Under the pieces are notes generated by a model. That model saw only the letters and a program-made list of their open reading frames with translations, did not search any database and was not told where the DNA came from. The position numbers were made by a program, and so were the translations under genes. Source: Rutstroemia sp. NJR-2017a BVV2 (taxonomy: Eukaryota > Ascomycota > Leotiomycetes > Helotiales > Rutstroemiaceae). Taken from it: 64,000 bases of DNA. Shown here in pieces: positions 11,370 through 24,076 of the stretch; the first letter of the stretch is position 1; each line of letters begins with the position of its first letter. Where the stretch lies: positions 930,001 through 994,000 of the forward strand of contig NJPS01000046.1 in assembly GCA_002946415.1 (NCBI GenBank). Reading direction: 5' to 3'.

Positions 11370-13541
11370 ATGTCTGTCTCGTCGACGGCGAAGGGGGGTC
11401 TCACGTTCTGGGAGAAGGCGGACTTGCTCCCGGCTGGGTTGGGGATTGGTATGCCATTTTACTCTTTTTTTTCGATTTCTGTTTTTTATTCCTTCCTGAG
11501 GATTTTCTTCCTCTAGGGACAGTGGCTTTTTGTCTCTTTTTCTCCTGGAAGAGAAATATATACGAAGAACCAGAAGAGTTGAAGTCGAGCGGGTCTCACT
11601 CCATTTCTTTTTCTTTCGGTAGACTGTACTTTTCGGATACAGACTGCAAATATGTATTCTCTGCTGCTCGCAGTTTGTCTGCAGTTTGTTCGCCGTTTGT
11701 ATGAATGGAAGATGGGCTAGCTAACGGGAAAAAAGTATTCCATATTCCGATTACGCTTGCGAGGGGAATGTGGAAGGCGAGAGAATTGGGGGTAAAGAGG
11801 TACAAGCGGTATATTGTTTTTGAGGTGATGAAGAGGGTTTTTACGAGATTGAGTTTGAAGCAGTTTAGGTGAGTGGGGGTTTTTTCTTTTTGGACTGGAC
11901 TTGAAGAAAGAGTGATGGGTTGGAAATGGGGGATCTGAGGGATGGAGAAAAAGGGAAGAGATGGATGCGAGAGAGGGAGAGAATTGAGGGTATTGTGAAA
12001 TGGAGAAATGGAGAAATGGAAATGAGACAGCGAAGAAAACAAGACTAACACATACCCAACATAGCTACATCAACCCGTCCACTTCGCAGGCCTACGAGTC
12101 TGTATGCAAGCAGCGTGGCTTCAAACCCGAATTTGAGATCTTATCCGATGGCACGACGAGAGCCTTCTGGATTGGGAAGAAGGGGGCGAAGAGCTTGGTG
12201 TTGAATTTTCATGGTTAGTTGTTCGTTGGCTTTCAACCAGTTCTTCAATTCTTTCCTCGTATTCTCAACCTTTCTCTTTGTTTCTGGGCATCGAGTCTTC
12301 CTTGCTGGTCGTTTCTACTAGAATTAACATGTTCACTTATTCTTATTGCCCGCTGAACCTGTGTGGTATTCGGAAGCTAACGTCGGAAACAGGAGGCGGA
12401 TACGCGTTAGCTGCCTCGCCGGAAATGGTGGAGTTCATGTTTCGGATTGTAGAAGGGGCGGAGAGAAACGGGGAGGGGTGCTTGGCGGTTTTGTTCTTGG
12501 AGTATGGTATGTTGAAGTGCTTTTTCTGACTTTCCATGAAAGGGGTCTTTTCTCTTTTACTCACTAGTTTCTTTCCCCCGGATACCGTTCTCGCATTATG
12601 AGGGTGAAGAAGATATGTTTGCTAAGGAATATATATAGATCTCACACCACACGCTACTTATCCTCGACAACTGGAACAGGCGGCTATGTTGCTTGATCAT
12701 GCTTTGTATACGCTTAAGTATATCTTTCTATCTTTTTTCCTCTCCCGCAGCTTCGACGTATCATCTTCCTCACTTGAACCCATGTCCATTTTCCAGTCAT
12801 CCCTCTCATCTCCCTTCCCATCTCTCTTCCTATTTTACCTCACATCTCGTTTCCAGTATAGAAAGCACCTTCACACTAACAGAAATAACCAGATATCCTC
12901 CTTCCGCCATAAACCTAACAGGTGATTCCGCTGGCGCAAATCTAGTCCTTGCACTACTGTCACATATCCTACATCCTGAACTCTCGCCCCTATCTTCTTC
13001 CCAACCACAAAATCCTCCCTCCTCATCCTCTGGCAAACCTCCCCTCCCTCTCCCCCTCCCATCTCCTCTCAACTCAGCCCTCCTCATCGCCCCCTGGCTG
13101 ACCTTCTCCACCTCCTCGCCCACCTTCCTGTCCAACAAGGAAACCGACATCTTAGACACGCAAGTGCTGCAGAAGTGGAGCACGGCTTTCGTTGGGGATG
13201 GGAAAGGATCGGGAAAGGGAAATGGCGGAGAAGCGTTCCTCGAGCCGATGAAAGCGGATGGATTATGGTGGAAGGGGTTAAAGGGTGTGGTGAAAGAGGG
13301 GATATTAGTTGTGGCAGGTGCGGAGGAGGCGTTTGTGGGGGATGTGAGGGAGTGGGTGGGGAGTATGAGGGAACGGTTGAGGAGTGAGGGTGAGGATGAG
13401 GGGACAGGGGAATGGTTGCGGTTGGTGGTCGCGGAGGGGGAGTATCATGATCAGCCGAGTATAGGGATTGGGTTGAATGATGAGGTGGAGGATGGGGGGC
13501 AGACGAGAGCGGTTAAAGAGTGGATTTGGGGGAAGTGTTAG
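11370..13541 (+). CDS. Alpha/beta hydrolase-3 family esterase/lipase (hormone-sensitive-lipase-like)
   Basis: Six exons (11370-11448, 11736-11868, 12065-12213, 12393-12506, 12639-12717, 12857-13541) close in phase to 412 residues. The oxyanion-hole motif HGGGY is formed across the exon 3/4 junction (~residue 120). EYDLTPHATYPRQLEQA follows, and the nucleophile elbow GDSAGA has Ser209. EYHD near the C-terminus is the likely catalytic His region. The N-terminus (LLPAGLGIVFHIPITLA) is hydrophobic and may anchor the protein in a membrane. Members hydrolyse esters of small lipids, acetylated sterols or acyl glycerols. The exact substrate is not visible. The first intron (287 bp) is long for this genome. 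A reading with an extra exon near 11517 is possible, so the N-terminal ~30 residues are the least certain part. The C-terminal third is very G-rich on the coding strand. Confidence 0.82.
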
Positions 13542-14378
13542 GGGTTTGGGCAGGGAAGGGAGGGGAGAAATGCAGTGCAAGGATAGCAGGAGCGGAGGGA
13601 GGTATGGAAAGATTTGTTATTTCTTGCTTTGATTTATGGCTTTTCTTTGTGCAGTTAGTTCAGTGGCTTTTGTGATACCGGGCAGAAACTGAAGACATCG
13701 ACGCTCTGCATGATGTTCGCATTCATCGCCAATGTCGTGTCAACATCACAGTCTGTCAATGAACTATGGATCTCTATCCCGGTGCGTCTGTGTCTGCAAC
13801 TGCGGCGAGGATCGTTCATCTTATGCACTGCTTAGTAGGCGTGCTAATGCAGGTGTGGCGTTTGTGCAGATCATCATCACTGCCATTAGAGCTGTATCGA
13901 TGTTTCAGTTGCTTGCGCTGATCACGGTCCGCCGCTTTTATGGGTCAAGTGGGTTTGCGTGGAGAGGGTTTGTGTGGAGAGGTGGAGGAGAGGGAGGTGT
14001 GTAAGGCGGGAAAGGGTGGAGATGGAGGAGAAGAGCTGGAGGATGGAAATGAAGACTACTGGCTAATGGGTGGACAGTTCAGTTGATTGATACATAGTGA
14101 ATACTTACTGGATTGATCTCGTAGACGGAAGAAGGTTTATGTGAAGTTTAATTCAAATTCTCCACCTGCGTTGGGTTGATACTTCACGTTCAGCATGAGA
14201 TAAGAAGACTTAAGGGTGGAATATCGTATATATTGTTTTTTTGGTTTATCTATTGTCTATATATATGTGCCCAGCCAGCTCCAAGAAAAGAGAGAAGTCT
14301 CAAAATTTGCATCATCCCAAACGTACATTAGGATGTCAACCTCCTCTAATCTCAAACTGTAGGAAGAGCAATCCCTGA
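13542..14378. other. Convergent intergenic region
   Basis: Between the 3' ends of the hydrolase and the RBR ligase. No gene or RNA was recognised. Confidence 0.5.
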
Positions 14379-16317
14379 TCAAGACCTGTTACAGGTACTT
14401 TTACAGACATTCCATTCCCTCAAACACTCCCAACACCACTCATGTTTACACTTACACGTCATGTGCAAACAGCCCTCGTTCTTCTCAATCACAAAATTGC
14501 ACTGAGGACAGCTCTTCCATCCGTTCTTGGCTGCGAGCTCCTGTACAATCTTGCCTTGAGCGTCTTCTTTACAGACACCAGCGTGTTCGGCGTTGCCGCA
14601 CGGAGCGCATGTGCGTGTGTTACAGGCGGAACAGACGGCGATCGAGGCGTGAATGTCAGCTGGGGGGACGAATTTGTTGCAGGTTTTGTTGGAGCAGTAG
14701 CGCGGATTCTTGGTGGTTTGCTCAAGGATGAGAAGTTCGTATGAAGCGATGAAGGGGGCCTCGAGCCAGCGGGTAGCGAGTCCGACTGAGATGTTGGTTT
14801 TGCAGCACTTGAAGCGGGTTTTGGACGAGAGAGCGTTCTGGAATGCACCTGATTTCAATGTTAGTATGATGAGGCAAATATTGAGGTAGAGTTCAGAGGG
14901 ACTTACCAGCAATACATTCTCCACAGTAGGCGTGCTTGCAAGGTAGCATACACATGTTCGCTTTCTCGCCCGCCTCCATACAAGACGCGCAATCGGCCTT
15001 TGCAGCCTTCTTTTCCTTCTCAGCCAGTTCCTTCGCTCGTTTGGCGTCTGCAAGACGCTGCCTTTCTTTCTTCTGCTGTTCGAGCTGAATTTTTCGTGCA
15101 GCCTCCTCATTCGCTTTTCGTTCCTTCTCCAACTTAGCCTTGCGGGCAGCCTTCTCCTTGTCTATTTTGGCTTTCTGCTCGACCTCCACGGCTTTCTTCC
15201 TAGCGTCCGAAACCCTCTTTTGCTCCGCCGCGGCCAATCGCTTCGCCTGCTCTCGCTGCTCCTGCACTTCGCGTTCCCATTGGGCTTGCGCGGCCTGCGC
15301 GGCAGCCATGTCTCGATCCAGGGAATTGAGTCTAGCTTCCTCTCTTTTCGACAGTCTCTTGGCAAAGGCTTCCTGCTTGAGGATTCTCCTGTCTTTTTCT
15401 TCCCATTCTCGTTGCATGTTGATTGCGCGTTGCTGTCTCCGTGTGTCCTCAGTTTCCCATTCTAGAGCAATTCTCTGCGCTTCCTCCATCTCCCTCTCAA
15501 GCCGAGCAGCGCGACGAGCATCCGCTTGCGAAATGTCTTGCGCAATGGCGACTTGCTCCTCAGTTGTATCATTTTCCGACTCAAATTGACCTGGAAGCCT
15601 GCCAAGACCGTTTTGGTTGTCTTCTGCTGCGAGTTCTGCTTGCAGTCTTTGCGCCTCGAGCATGTCGAGCTCAAATTGAGTCAAAGGAGCGTCGTGGCCG
15701 GTTCCAACGGTGACGGCAAACTGCAATTGAGAATGAAGAAGATCATCTTCACGGTCCCATTCGGCTTGTAGCATTTGAGCAGTGAGCTCATCAGCTGACA
15801 AGGACATCCCTGGTGGTGATGCGTCGCGGCGGGATGACCGTGTGGTAGTTGACTTGCGCGGAGATGGGGAGGATGATCGGACTTTGGAGGATGATGGCTC
15901 ACGACGAGAGGTAGTCGCACTAGTCTTCGTCTTTGAAAGCTGTGATTTGGAAGCAGGCCTGGATGATGAAGAGGCTCGGTGAGCCGAAGATTTGGTATTT
16001 TGCATGCTGGATGAATCTGGCTGGGCTGAATGTTTCGATGATCCCGAGGGGTGGTGAGAGGATGGTTTAGCGCTTCGAGCGCTGGAAGACTGAGATTGTG
16101 ATCGGCGTGAGGGCTTGGACGAGGGCGCTGATGCTAGCCGAGGAGATGAAGGGGTATCGGCTTTGATCACAACGGCTTTCGATGGAGAACGCGATCGGCT
16201 TTTGGATGTCGATGGTGGCAATGTAGGTGCCATAAAACGTTGAAAGTAGGTCTTCATTTCTCGGGAGATTTGTTCGGGTTTCGGTGCGAAGCGATCACGC
16301 TCAATCAGATTTTCCAT
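14379..16317 (-). CDS. RBR-type (RING-IBR-RING) E3 ubiquitin ligase
   Basis: Minus-strand exons 16317-14907 and 14848-14379 join in phase to 626 residues. Residues ~35-170 are Ser/Arg/Lys-rich and disordered. Residues ~180-450 form a long charged coiled coil (Glu/Arg/Lys/Ala heptads such as [14 protein letters not shown]). The C-terminus carries the RBR module. RING1 starts at [18 protein letters not shown] and continues KHAYCGEC, with the intron inside RING1. The IBR has CSNKTC and [13 protein letters not shown]2 has [19 protein letters not shown] followed by CWEC. In RING2 the Cys of NEGCLHMTC is the expected ubiquitin-thioester Cys. RBR ligases take ubiquitin from an E2 onto this Cys and then onto substrate. 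The order coiled coil then RBR at the extreme C-terminus recalls fungal ARA54/Itt1-like or parkin-type relatives, but the target is unknown. Confidence 0.88.
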
Positions 16318-18939
16318 ATCATATAGATTCGGGATAACATCGTCAGATCTTCTGGATTGGTGGGAGTAGTGATTTCCGCATATCCATCAGTAGTGGGTGT
16401 CAGACGATGTTTGAGGGCACTGCCGCATTGGTTGTGCTAGGAAAGATCCATTTTCCGGATAAGATATCGACGTATGGTTCTTCGTTCTTGACCTGACTAT
16501 GCCCTATCCAAACTCTGTAGACGGCAATGCCTAGTAAAAGCCTTCCTCACTTTCCTGATCCGAGTAGTGACCAGCACTTCCCGTATCTACTTCTTCACCG
16601 TGATCCACCCACTTTTCGACGGATGTTGCAATTCTCTCCTCCCAGACTAAGATTCCTGTCGCTGCGATTCTCTCTTCTTTCGAAGATCTCTACAATCTCA
16701 ACACCTTTGTCTTGACGTGGAAGACCAGCTTCGTAAAAGTGATTGAGTTTTGTGGAGAGCAGAGGGAAAAGAAGTGAGTGCAGCGTGGAGAACGATTGTG
16801 AGATGGGTGGAGAGATCTGAATGATCCATGGGTAAAGCATCTTATAAGAACTGTGGGATGATGCTATCAAACTGGTTGCATAAGTGGGGATGGAGTTCGA
16901 GTCCTCGATGAAACTGCACGCGAGGCGTGCATATCGTCGTGCTGTATATCATGATTACGGACAACGCTGCAACTTCCAGCTTGTATGATTGGGTAGCACT
17001 GCTGTATCGGTGAGTGCGAACGTGGCAGCACAACGTGAATGGCATGTGACTAAAAATTGAAAGGTCGTTAGAGATGCCAGCAAATCATTTTGTGGGCCTC
17101 CAAAATGGGGCGAGCACAACCCGATGCATCGATAGGGGCTCTTAAAGCGGCGAGTGTGGTTCGTGTACATATTGGACTGCAAAATTTTGTAGGCGCTTAT
17201 GTACGATGAGGCTGGTGAGGTTGGGAGTGTGGACGCATCTTTTAGCTAGAGGAAGGTCAAAATGGAGGAGGTGAGTACTTTGGCATGAACGACAAATGAG
17301 ATTCTGCAAGTCTTATCGAGCAATTTGAGGGGGTGGAAACACTAAGAAATCTAGACCACAATCTCAGTGAGGTCATGTTCAGTAGTTTCCGGAGAGACTT
17401 TTCAGCATCTTTTGCAAATGCTGTTTTCTTCCCTTATCGAATATTCGATAGCTCTCGTTCTACTCTTCGATACATAGCCGAGAAATCATGTGTAGACATA
17501 TCTGTGATCTTGTAGTTCTGCTGTTCGATGATTTTGGCTGTGTTGATAGATATCGAGACTAGACGCGGTAGGCTGGAATTTTCTACATCTCTGATGCGCA
17601 AGCACATCTTTAAGCTAGGCATTATATTGATGCCAGAAATGATGTAGTCCTTAACTCTTACGCGACGACGAGGACGCTGCGGGCGGCTTGACATTTATTG
17701 TGAGGTTGTCTTCTTGCGAAGATACTTGCAGAAAATACCCACATCAGCAATTCCCAAGCGGAGCGGGGTGTAACATGTCAGTCTTGTATAGGAACAACAA
17801 CGGGCGCGCTGCTGGAGAATGGTATTAAAAAGTCAACATTTTCGTGAAAATCCTTGGAGTCGTTAGACAAGGAGGAATCTTGGGAAAAAATAGAGTACGG
17901 TGACTCTAAGAGCCGACCACGCCCAACGTCGAGTTGTCGCACCCCCTCGTCTGCAAATTTATCTCTGCCGAAACAACAAGTATATGACTAATTTACAGCA
18001 CATTCGCATGCTTACTTGTGCTCCATATCCGAACAGCGCCGAGGCAACAGAATCAACGCATCAGTACTTTGCTTCACCGTCGCTTCGGTGTTGTCATTCG
18101 GGAGCGGCATGGTGGGAGTCGATTGATACTGAGCATGCGCTCAACGTTGAGCGTACGCGCCGCTTCTTCGGAGGTTGTTCCTATTCACGAGGGGACAATG
18201 CTTTCCAGACCAGTTCAGGGCAACTACTGTCGTGTAATTGTATGTCAGATACTCCCTGGGTATAACTGGTAATCTGGGTACTCAGTATCCTGTGTTGTAC
18301 TTCGTAAAAATAAATATGTCGGTGTCATTTCGCCTAGCAATGCCACAATGCTAGGGCAGAAGATCCTGTGGTGTGCTGGGAAAGAGCTAAATGCGACGTC
18401 AATACGTGGGGGGAGACGCGAGTAACATCATGATGCGCATTTGCCCCGACCTCAACAAGAGTCGGCAAAAACTAAAATCGCTCTGCAGATTTCAGTCAAG
18501 CACAATGCCACTTCGCTCACTGTCGCCCTCATCTTCTCAGGAGTCCCTGCGATGCTTAGTTGCGTATGGATACCCGGATTGCTTACAATATCTTCCGGGC
18601 CATGTAACGATTATGATACTTCCCTTGGGCTCTCAGATAATGCTCTCAAACACTTCTAGCAAATCTGCATAGGTAGTTAGTGAGACGAAGAGCCAGTTGG
18701 AACAATTGTTATCTTACGAAGTAGAAACTCTTCATTGAGGTTAAATGTCGAGTTGTCTTGGCGCAAATCCTACATCTCTAAGCGCCGGCCTTGCTTGATG
18801 GGGATTGTTAGATTTATGTCAAGTAGCCATTTGTTTGTCTTGTGGCATGAGCGATATGCAAGAGTATGATAAAGTCCGCGCAATATAAAGTCCAGGTCCT
18901 GTCATCAATCCAGCTCATTGATAAACATCATTGCGCATC
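16318..18939. other. Large divergent intergenic region
   Basis: 2.6 kb between the RBR ligase (minus) and the orphan membrane protein (plus). It contains two TACTTCGTA-type words (18297-18305, 18716-18724). A lone 86-codon minus frame at 17434-17694 begins with a basic stretch (MSSRPQRPRRRVRVKDY) but has no recognisable domain. I do not call it a gene. Confidence 0.45.
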
Positions 18940-20151
18940 ATGGACCAAACTAACAATCTCCGTGAAGATGACTCGATTAACGAGAAGCTCCCTATAATCG
19001 AAGTCAAGCAACTCACGGAGAAGGACCACGACGTCAATGTCAACGAGGTTCCTGAAAAGTTCGATGGAGCTGGTTTTCAATTCTTTCTTATCTTCGCTCT
19101 GATATTGGTAAATATTTCGTTATATTGTGCCTCCAACACAACCTCAGCAAGCGCCCCGAGGACATCTCCGGCTTCACCTGACAAAGCGATATCGAGGGCA
19201 CATGAAGTTTTTGAAGGAAACGGCCCGAATCCATCTTCACATTCCTTCACCAGAGATGCACCTCTGAGTTGGGAACTAGCCGTTGCAAAAGCCCAGACCG
19301 ATGAGCCATTCGTATCTTTCGATGACTTAGCACAATATTGTACGGACCTCTCCCCCAAAATATCCGCCGAAGATTGCATAGTCGAGACCATTTCTTCTAT
19401 GATTCTATATAGCGAGACATTACTATCACTCCGTCAAACACTCCTTCACTTCGCAACACCATCAACCCCCACCAAATCACCATTCCTACGAAATCGCCGA
19501 TGGAACTCAGCACCAGAAGACACTGCAGTCCCCTTTCAAAGGACGGCACCCATTTCCATAACCGACGCTATAGGCACCAACATCCACCACATCGGCTTCC
19601 ACTGCCCCCATGGATCCTCCTGCACCACACCCCTCTTCAGCCTCACCACCCACGCCGGCATCCCCCTCCTCTTCACCTACCCACCACCAACCTCCTACAC
19701 CACCTCACAAGCATTAACCTTCGCCTTCGGCAACACAACCACCGACTGGAGCAACACCAGCGGCATCGACATGCGCCTCGACATCTCCGCTCGCACGCAC
19801 CCGATCCTAAACCCCCAAACCGACTACCCCCAGATGCGCGCCCAGCTCGATTGTCTCGTGGCCGACGATCTCAGCCCCCCCGGGATATTCTTCAGTATCC
19901 GTAATGCCGGCACGTTGACGAGTGTATTCACCGGCACATTTAGTCCGTGGATTTTTGGCGCGGAAAGCAAGATTCGGGCTATGCAACAAGTGGAGGCACC
20001 GGAGTGGAAGTTGGGTACTTGTGAGATGAGGGGGGAGCCGTTGGGGGCGCATGCGTGGGGGATTTTTGGTTGCTTGGCTGTTGTGGGGATGGTGGGAGTA
20101 ATGGCGTGGTCGTGGTGGATGAAGAGGAGGCAGGGGATGATAAGACTTTGA
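18940..20151 (+). CDS. Hypothetical membrane protein with two transmembrane segments
   Basis: An uninterrupted 403-codon frame from ATG 18940. The acidic/charged N-terminal ~44 residues are followed by a hydrophobic helix (~46-64, FFLIFALILVNISLY). About 300 residues follow, rich in Ser/Thr/Pro with scattered Cys (YCTDLSPKISAEDC, HCPHGSSC) and N-glycosylation-type NTT/NTS sites. A second membrane helix near the C-terminus (CLAVVGMVGVMAWSWW) ends in a basic tail (MKRRQG). That suggests a large extracytoplasmic domain between two helices with both termini in the cytosol. I do not recognise the family. A 6-bp repeat starts three bases after the stop. It could be a lineage-specific surface or cell-wall-associated protein. 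Confidence 0.7.
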   Translation: MDQTNNLREDDSINEKLPIIEVKQLTEKDHDVNVNEVPEKFDGAGFQFFLIFALILVNISLYCASNTTSASAPRTSPASPDKAISRAHEVFEGNGPNPSSHSFTRDAPLSWELAVAKAQTDEPFVSFDDLAQYCTDLSPKISAEDCIVETISSMILYSETLLSLRQTLLHFATPSTPTKSPFLRNRRWNSAPEDTAVPFQRTAPISITDAIGTNIHHIGFHCPHGSSCTTPLFSLTTHAGIPLLFTYPPPTSYTTSQALTFAFGNTTTDWSNTSGIDMRLDISARTHPILNPQTDYPQMRAQLDCLVADDLSPPGIFFSIRNAGTLTSVFTGTFSPWIFGAESKIRAMQQVEAPEWKLGTCEMRGEPLGAHAWGIFGCLAVVGMVGVMAWSWWMKRRQGMIRL

Positions 20152-20153
20152 GT

Positions 20154-20181
20154 TTGCGGTTGCGGTTGCGGTTGCGGTTGC
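20154..20181 (+). repeat. Hexanucleotide microsatellite (TTGCGG)4-5
   Basis: About 4.7 perfect copies of TTGCGG begin 3 bp after the stop codon at 20151, in the likely 3' UTR. Confidence 0.9.
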
Positions 20182-20726
20182 ATTGGAGATATATCCCGGA
20201 ACGGCGTACTTGGAGCATTGGCATACTTCCATATAATGTACAATAAAGGGACGAGTGAGCTCGTCATAGGAGTTTTGGGGTGGAAAGAGGAATATCTTTG
20301 ATACTTTGTTATGCATCATCAAGGTTTTACATTTACATCATTTCCAAGAAATGTGCATTTGAGATACCAAATTCATGCATCAACCTTCGGTGTCTTCGTT
20401 TCTTGTTTCTTTGAATAATTCATTTTTCCAAGAGGATGCTTATTCCTTAGCTACAATAGAGTCGAGACGCATTGAATCAAGCCAAGTAAGTCAAGTTAAG
20501 TCAACTCCGCAATCAACCGCGCGCCGCGCTTCATTCGAATTTCGCCTTGCCTTCCCCACCATCCACCCACCCATCCATCCAACCATCCATAAGATCCATC
20601 GTGAGCCCACTGCCAGAACCACCAAAAAGCCGCACCTTACCTGCCATCCCATCCATGCAACCGCGGTTATTACAAAATATACTTCACTTGGCTATGCGTG
20701 CATCAAAAGCGCTGCTACCATTTCGC
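20182..20726. other. Convergent intergenic region
   Basis: Between the membrane-protein gene and the 3' end of alpha-actinin. CCATCC/CATCCAACCATCC-type simple repeats occur near 20560-20600. No gene is supported. Confidence 0.5.
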
Positions 20727-23412
20727 TCAATGAACACCATTTGCCTTCCCGGCATTCGCACTCGATCTTTTCGGACTCCTCCCATTCGGCAATTCCTCCA
20801 ATGCGCCAGGAGTTTCCTCCTCCTCGCCTCCGCCAAGTAATGTATCCATAAAAGTTATATAATCGTACTGCGCCATACCTCTGTCCTGCTGGAGATCCGG
20901 ACCCTTGTGTATCGGTACGAATTGAGTTAATTTCTCAATGACCTCATCCGGTACCAGACTGTGTCTCAGATCCATTTCCGTCACATATGGTTTTCCATCC
21001 GCAACTTCTCTGAAAGATTGGAAGACTTGTTCGGCTGTGTTCTGATCTTCTGTGACATCCACCATGAACCGAATGAATTCTTCGAATGTAACGTAGTCTT
21101 TGCCGTTAGACGTATCGAGGAAGTAGTCGTGCATTTCATCTTCCGAGAAGACGAGGCCGAGGGATGCGAGGGCGGCGCTGAATTCTAATTCTTGGAGACT
21201 GTTTGTTACATCGCGATCAAAATGTCGGAACACACTTTCGAATTCCTCCAATTGGATGGGTGTTAGGTTTGTCATATTTCGGGCCACGACCTGGTTGTCT
21301 AAGAATGCCAACTTCTTCGAGACAGAGCTTTTCACTAAGCTCATTTCGTAGCAAAGCTCATCATACGTGTATGTAGTAAAATCGTTCTCTTCGATGTTAG
21401 CTTCCTCGCACTTCTTGTCGATGGCTGCTATTTGTTCCAAAAATTGGTTAAGAGGTGGTAAATTGTCGTTTAGTCGTCGAACATGGATTAGTTGATCTTC
21501 AACATCCCCTTCCAGTCCGGAGATCGCTAACTGCATCGTGTTCAATGTTGTTGCAAAGTCGTTTGCTTTGTCAGCGAAGGATTTTCGTAAAGCATTTTTG
21601 ATACTAGCAAACATCAGTATAATAACTGGGGAAAGGATATGTTGCGCAACTTACTCTCTGATCGTCTCATTAATGAGCTGACCCCTAGCCATTTCACCGG
21701 TCATCAAAGTCGCCCATTCTGCGTCCAAGACGCTCAACCTCAACTCTGGCGGTGGCTCGTAGGCACGGAGTCTATAGGTACTGAGCTTGGTCTTTATGTT
21801 CCCTAATAACGCTGCAAGATCACTCTTTTCTGCTACCCATTCTCTTTTCTGACCTCTTTTGTAAGAGCCGAAGTCCGCCGCTTGTTTCTTTGCGTCCACA
21901 TAAGTCCCCTCGAAAGTCGCCTCTTGCCACCTGACAACCTGCTCCTTAATGTTCTTCAACAATGCTCTCATCCTCCTCTCGTACGCACTTTGCATCTCCC
22001 AAGCTCCTTGCATGTTATTGACAAACTTCTCTACTCTTCGGCCAGCGTTTTCAACCTTCTCCATCTGCGAAAATGCGTGGAACCAGTAAGCGATGTAAGT
22101 CATCAAACTCCTTTCATCAGGCTTGGCGACATCGCATACGTCCTCCACATCCAACAGCGCCGGAATACCAATCTCTTTGGTTGCAATGTCGAAAGCTAAT
22201 TGCATATTTCCTCGGTGGTCGTCTTTGTCCAACGTATCATAGTCGATCAGATCGGGCCGATGAATATCTAGCAGCGCACAGAATGCTAATCCATCATTCC
22301 AACTATCAGTGAAATTGCGAACGTCAACCTCGTCGTAGCATGCTGTTTTTCTTTGACACCACAAGAGTAAACCTTCCTTAGCAGTCATACCCTCCTGGTT
22401 GATGTCAGAGATCGTGAATCGTAAAATAAGGGTCCATATCAGGCCTAGAATGATCTTTCTGTTTCCATCAACAACATCCTCAGCCCCAATGTTCGTCATT
22501 TGAATCCCTCTGGATTTGATGAAGTCCAGCGACAGATTTGCATTTTCGAATCGCTGAACACGGAGTTTCGGTTTCGCTGCATATCGACCAAGAGATTCGT
22601 TCGACAGACATTCGAGGAGATGAATGAGGATAACCTGAGATTATTAGAACGTATAAGGGAGAGAAATCCGGAGAGAGCCTACTCCATCACTCAAATCCTT
22701 TACCAAATCCACCACCTCCAATTTCCTGTGCGCAATCTTCGTGTTTAACCTACTTGATATTAGAACCTAGCCAAGACCAGAGATAAGGCTGGAGAGCTCA
22801 CCATTTCGTGAATGTCTTTTGTTGCACTGTGATCCACTGCTGCTGCTCCGCGAATGCCATCTTTGTAAGCAACTGCTCATGGGGTGGCTCGACAGCTCTC
22901 AATGCTTCCCCTGAGCCGGAAGTCGATCCCTTTTTGTTATGTTTATGCAGATATCTTTTTCTCCTTCTCCCCAACCCAATATCGTTACTATCTTCGGACT
23001 TCTCTGCAGTTCTTTGTAACCTCGATGCCTCCGAAAATTGTCTCGACCTTAGCGCCTCTCGCTCCTTTTGGCTCGCAGATCTTTCTCTGCGTACGGTTCT
23101 CGGTGGTGTTGGAGGCGGGGTATGTAGTGCGTTTATCTCAGAGTCTATTGTTGAAGATGAAAATCTTTTCTCCTGATTCTCAATTGGAGATTGGGTGAAT
23201 GTACGCGAGTGACGTGGTGAGGTGGATAATATGCTGTTCTCGTTGTTTACTTCTTGATCGGGATTGGCGGCATGTTCCGGCGGTGACTTCCCCACTGAGC
23301 AACGATCGTTGCCAGGGTTGATTTCCGCATTTTCCACGCCTCCAGCTTCAGATGCCGGTGGTGACGGTATATTCCCGATACCAAGCTGTCTTGCCTCGAT
23401 GTCCATATTCAT
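20727..23412 (-). CDS. Alpha-actinin (actin cross-linker, CH-CH / spectrin-like / EF-hand)
   Basis: Minus-strand exons 23412-22802, 22749-22683, 22634-21655 and 21603-20727 close in phase to 844 residues. The core begins at MAFAEQQQWITVQQKTFTKW (residue 185). Calponin-homology domain 1 includes RKLEVVDLVKDL, SLGRYAAKPKLRVQRFEN and LDFIKSRGIQMTNIGAEDVVDGN. CH2 has the linker TAKEGLLLWCQRKTA and WNDGLAFCALLDIHRPDLIDYD. Two spectrin-like helical stretches and a C-terminal EF-hand pair (FRHFDRDVTNSLQELEF, FDRDV as the Ca-loop region) follow. Fungal alpha-actinin bundles actin at the cytokinetic ring and hyphal tips. The frame continues upstream to ATG 23412, adding a 184-residue disordered region rich in Ser/Pro/Arg (TPPPTPPRTVRRERSASQ). 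Initiation at the internal Met would give the usual ~660-residue protein. Both starts are plausible. Confidence 0.9.
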
Positions 23413-24076
23413 ATCTTCAATTCTGCGTGTGGTCTCGAAATTTTAGTTGATTTTGAGCATATGCAATACTAGTCACTTATCGTCCAAATACAACGCGCGA
23501 CATGTGGCCTCCAGCAGCAGTACTTCCAGAACCTTTAAGTATAGGCTCTTGGCTACCATGAAATCAATGGGCAGAGTGCATGATTAGATTGATTCAATAT
23601 GTTGAAACGCCTTCGATGGAATAGTCCATATGTTATTCGCTTCATCATCCGCAAAGGGCTGTTACTGGATGGGGGAAGTTGTGGTTTCTTACCAGTGTAT
23701 CACCACATCCATGTTTCGCGACGAGTACATTATGCAAACGTTGACCTCAAGAACTCATCAATCAAACTGAAGCAAATATTTTAATTATTCTAGTGTATCT
23801 TCGATCCGTTCCATCATTAAATGAGCCATCCCAGCTTATCCTTCCTCAAACCCAAAATACATCCGATTTGGAGTAAAGCAAGGGAGTCTTGCATAGGCTG
23901 CATGAATGGACAAGCCATTAGAAACAGTCTCATCTGTTCAATCCCATATTACGACTCTTCTAGCCATTTACTGTTCCGTGACCAGCAACGGTCACAGCCA
24001 TCTTCAAGCTCGCCAAAAACTACTTCAATCCTTCTCTTCCTCCACCTGGTCATGGACGAATCGAACTTTGCCCCGA
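23413..24076. other. Intergenic spacer
   Basis: The promoter of alpha-actinin and the 3' region of the chitin deacetylase gene. No gene was seen. Confidence 0.5.

Noticed and set aside
15140..15589. 149-codon plus-strand Ser/Cys/Ala-rich frame
   Set aside because: Shadow of the coiled-coil region of the RBR ligase.
17434..17694. 86-codon minus-strand frame starting MSSRPQRPRRRVRVKDY
   Set aside because: No domain, no neighbouring exon that extends it convincingly, and it lies in a long divergent intergenic region.
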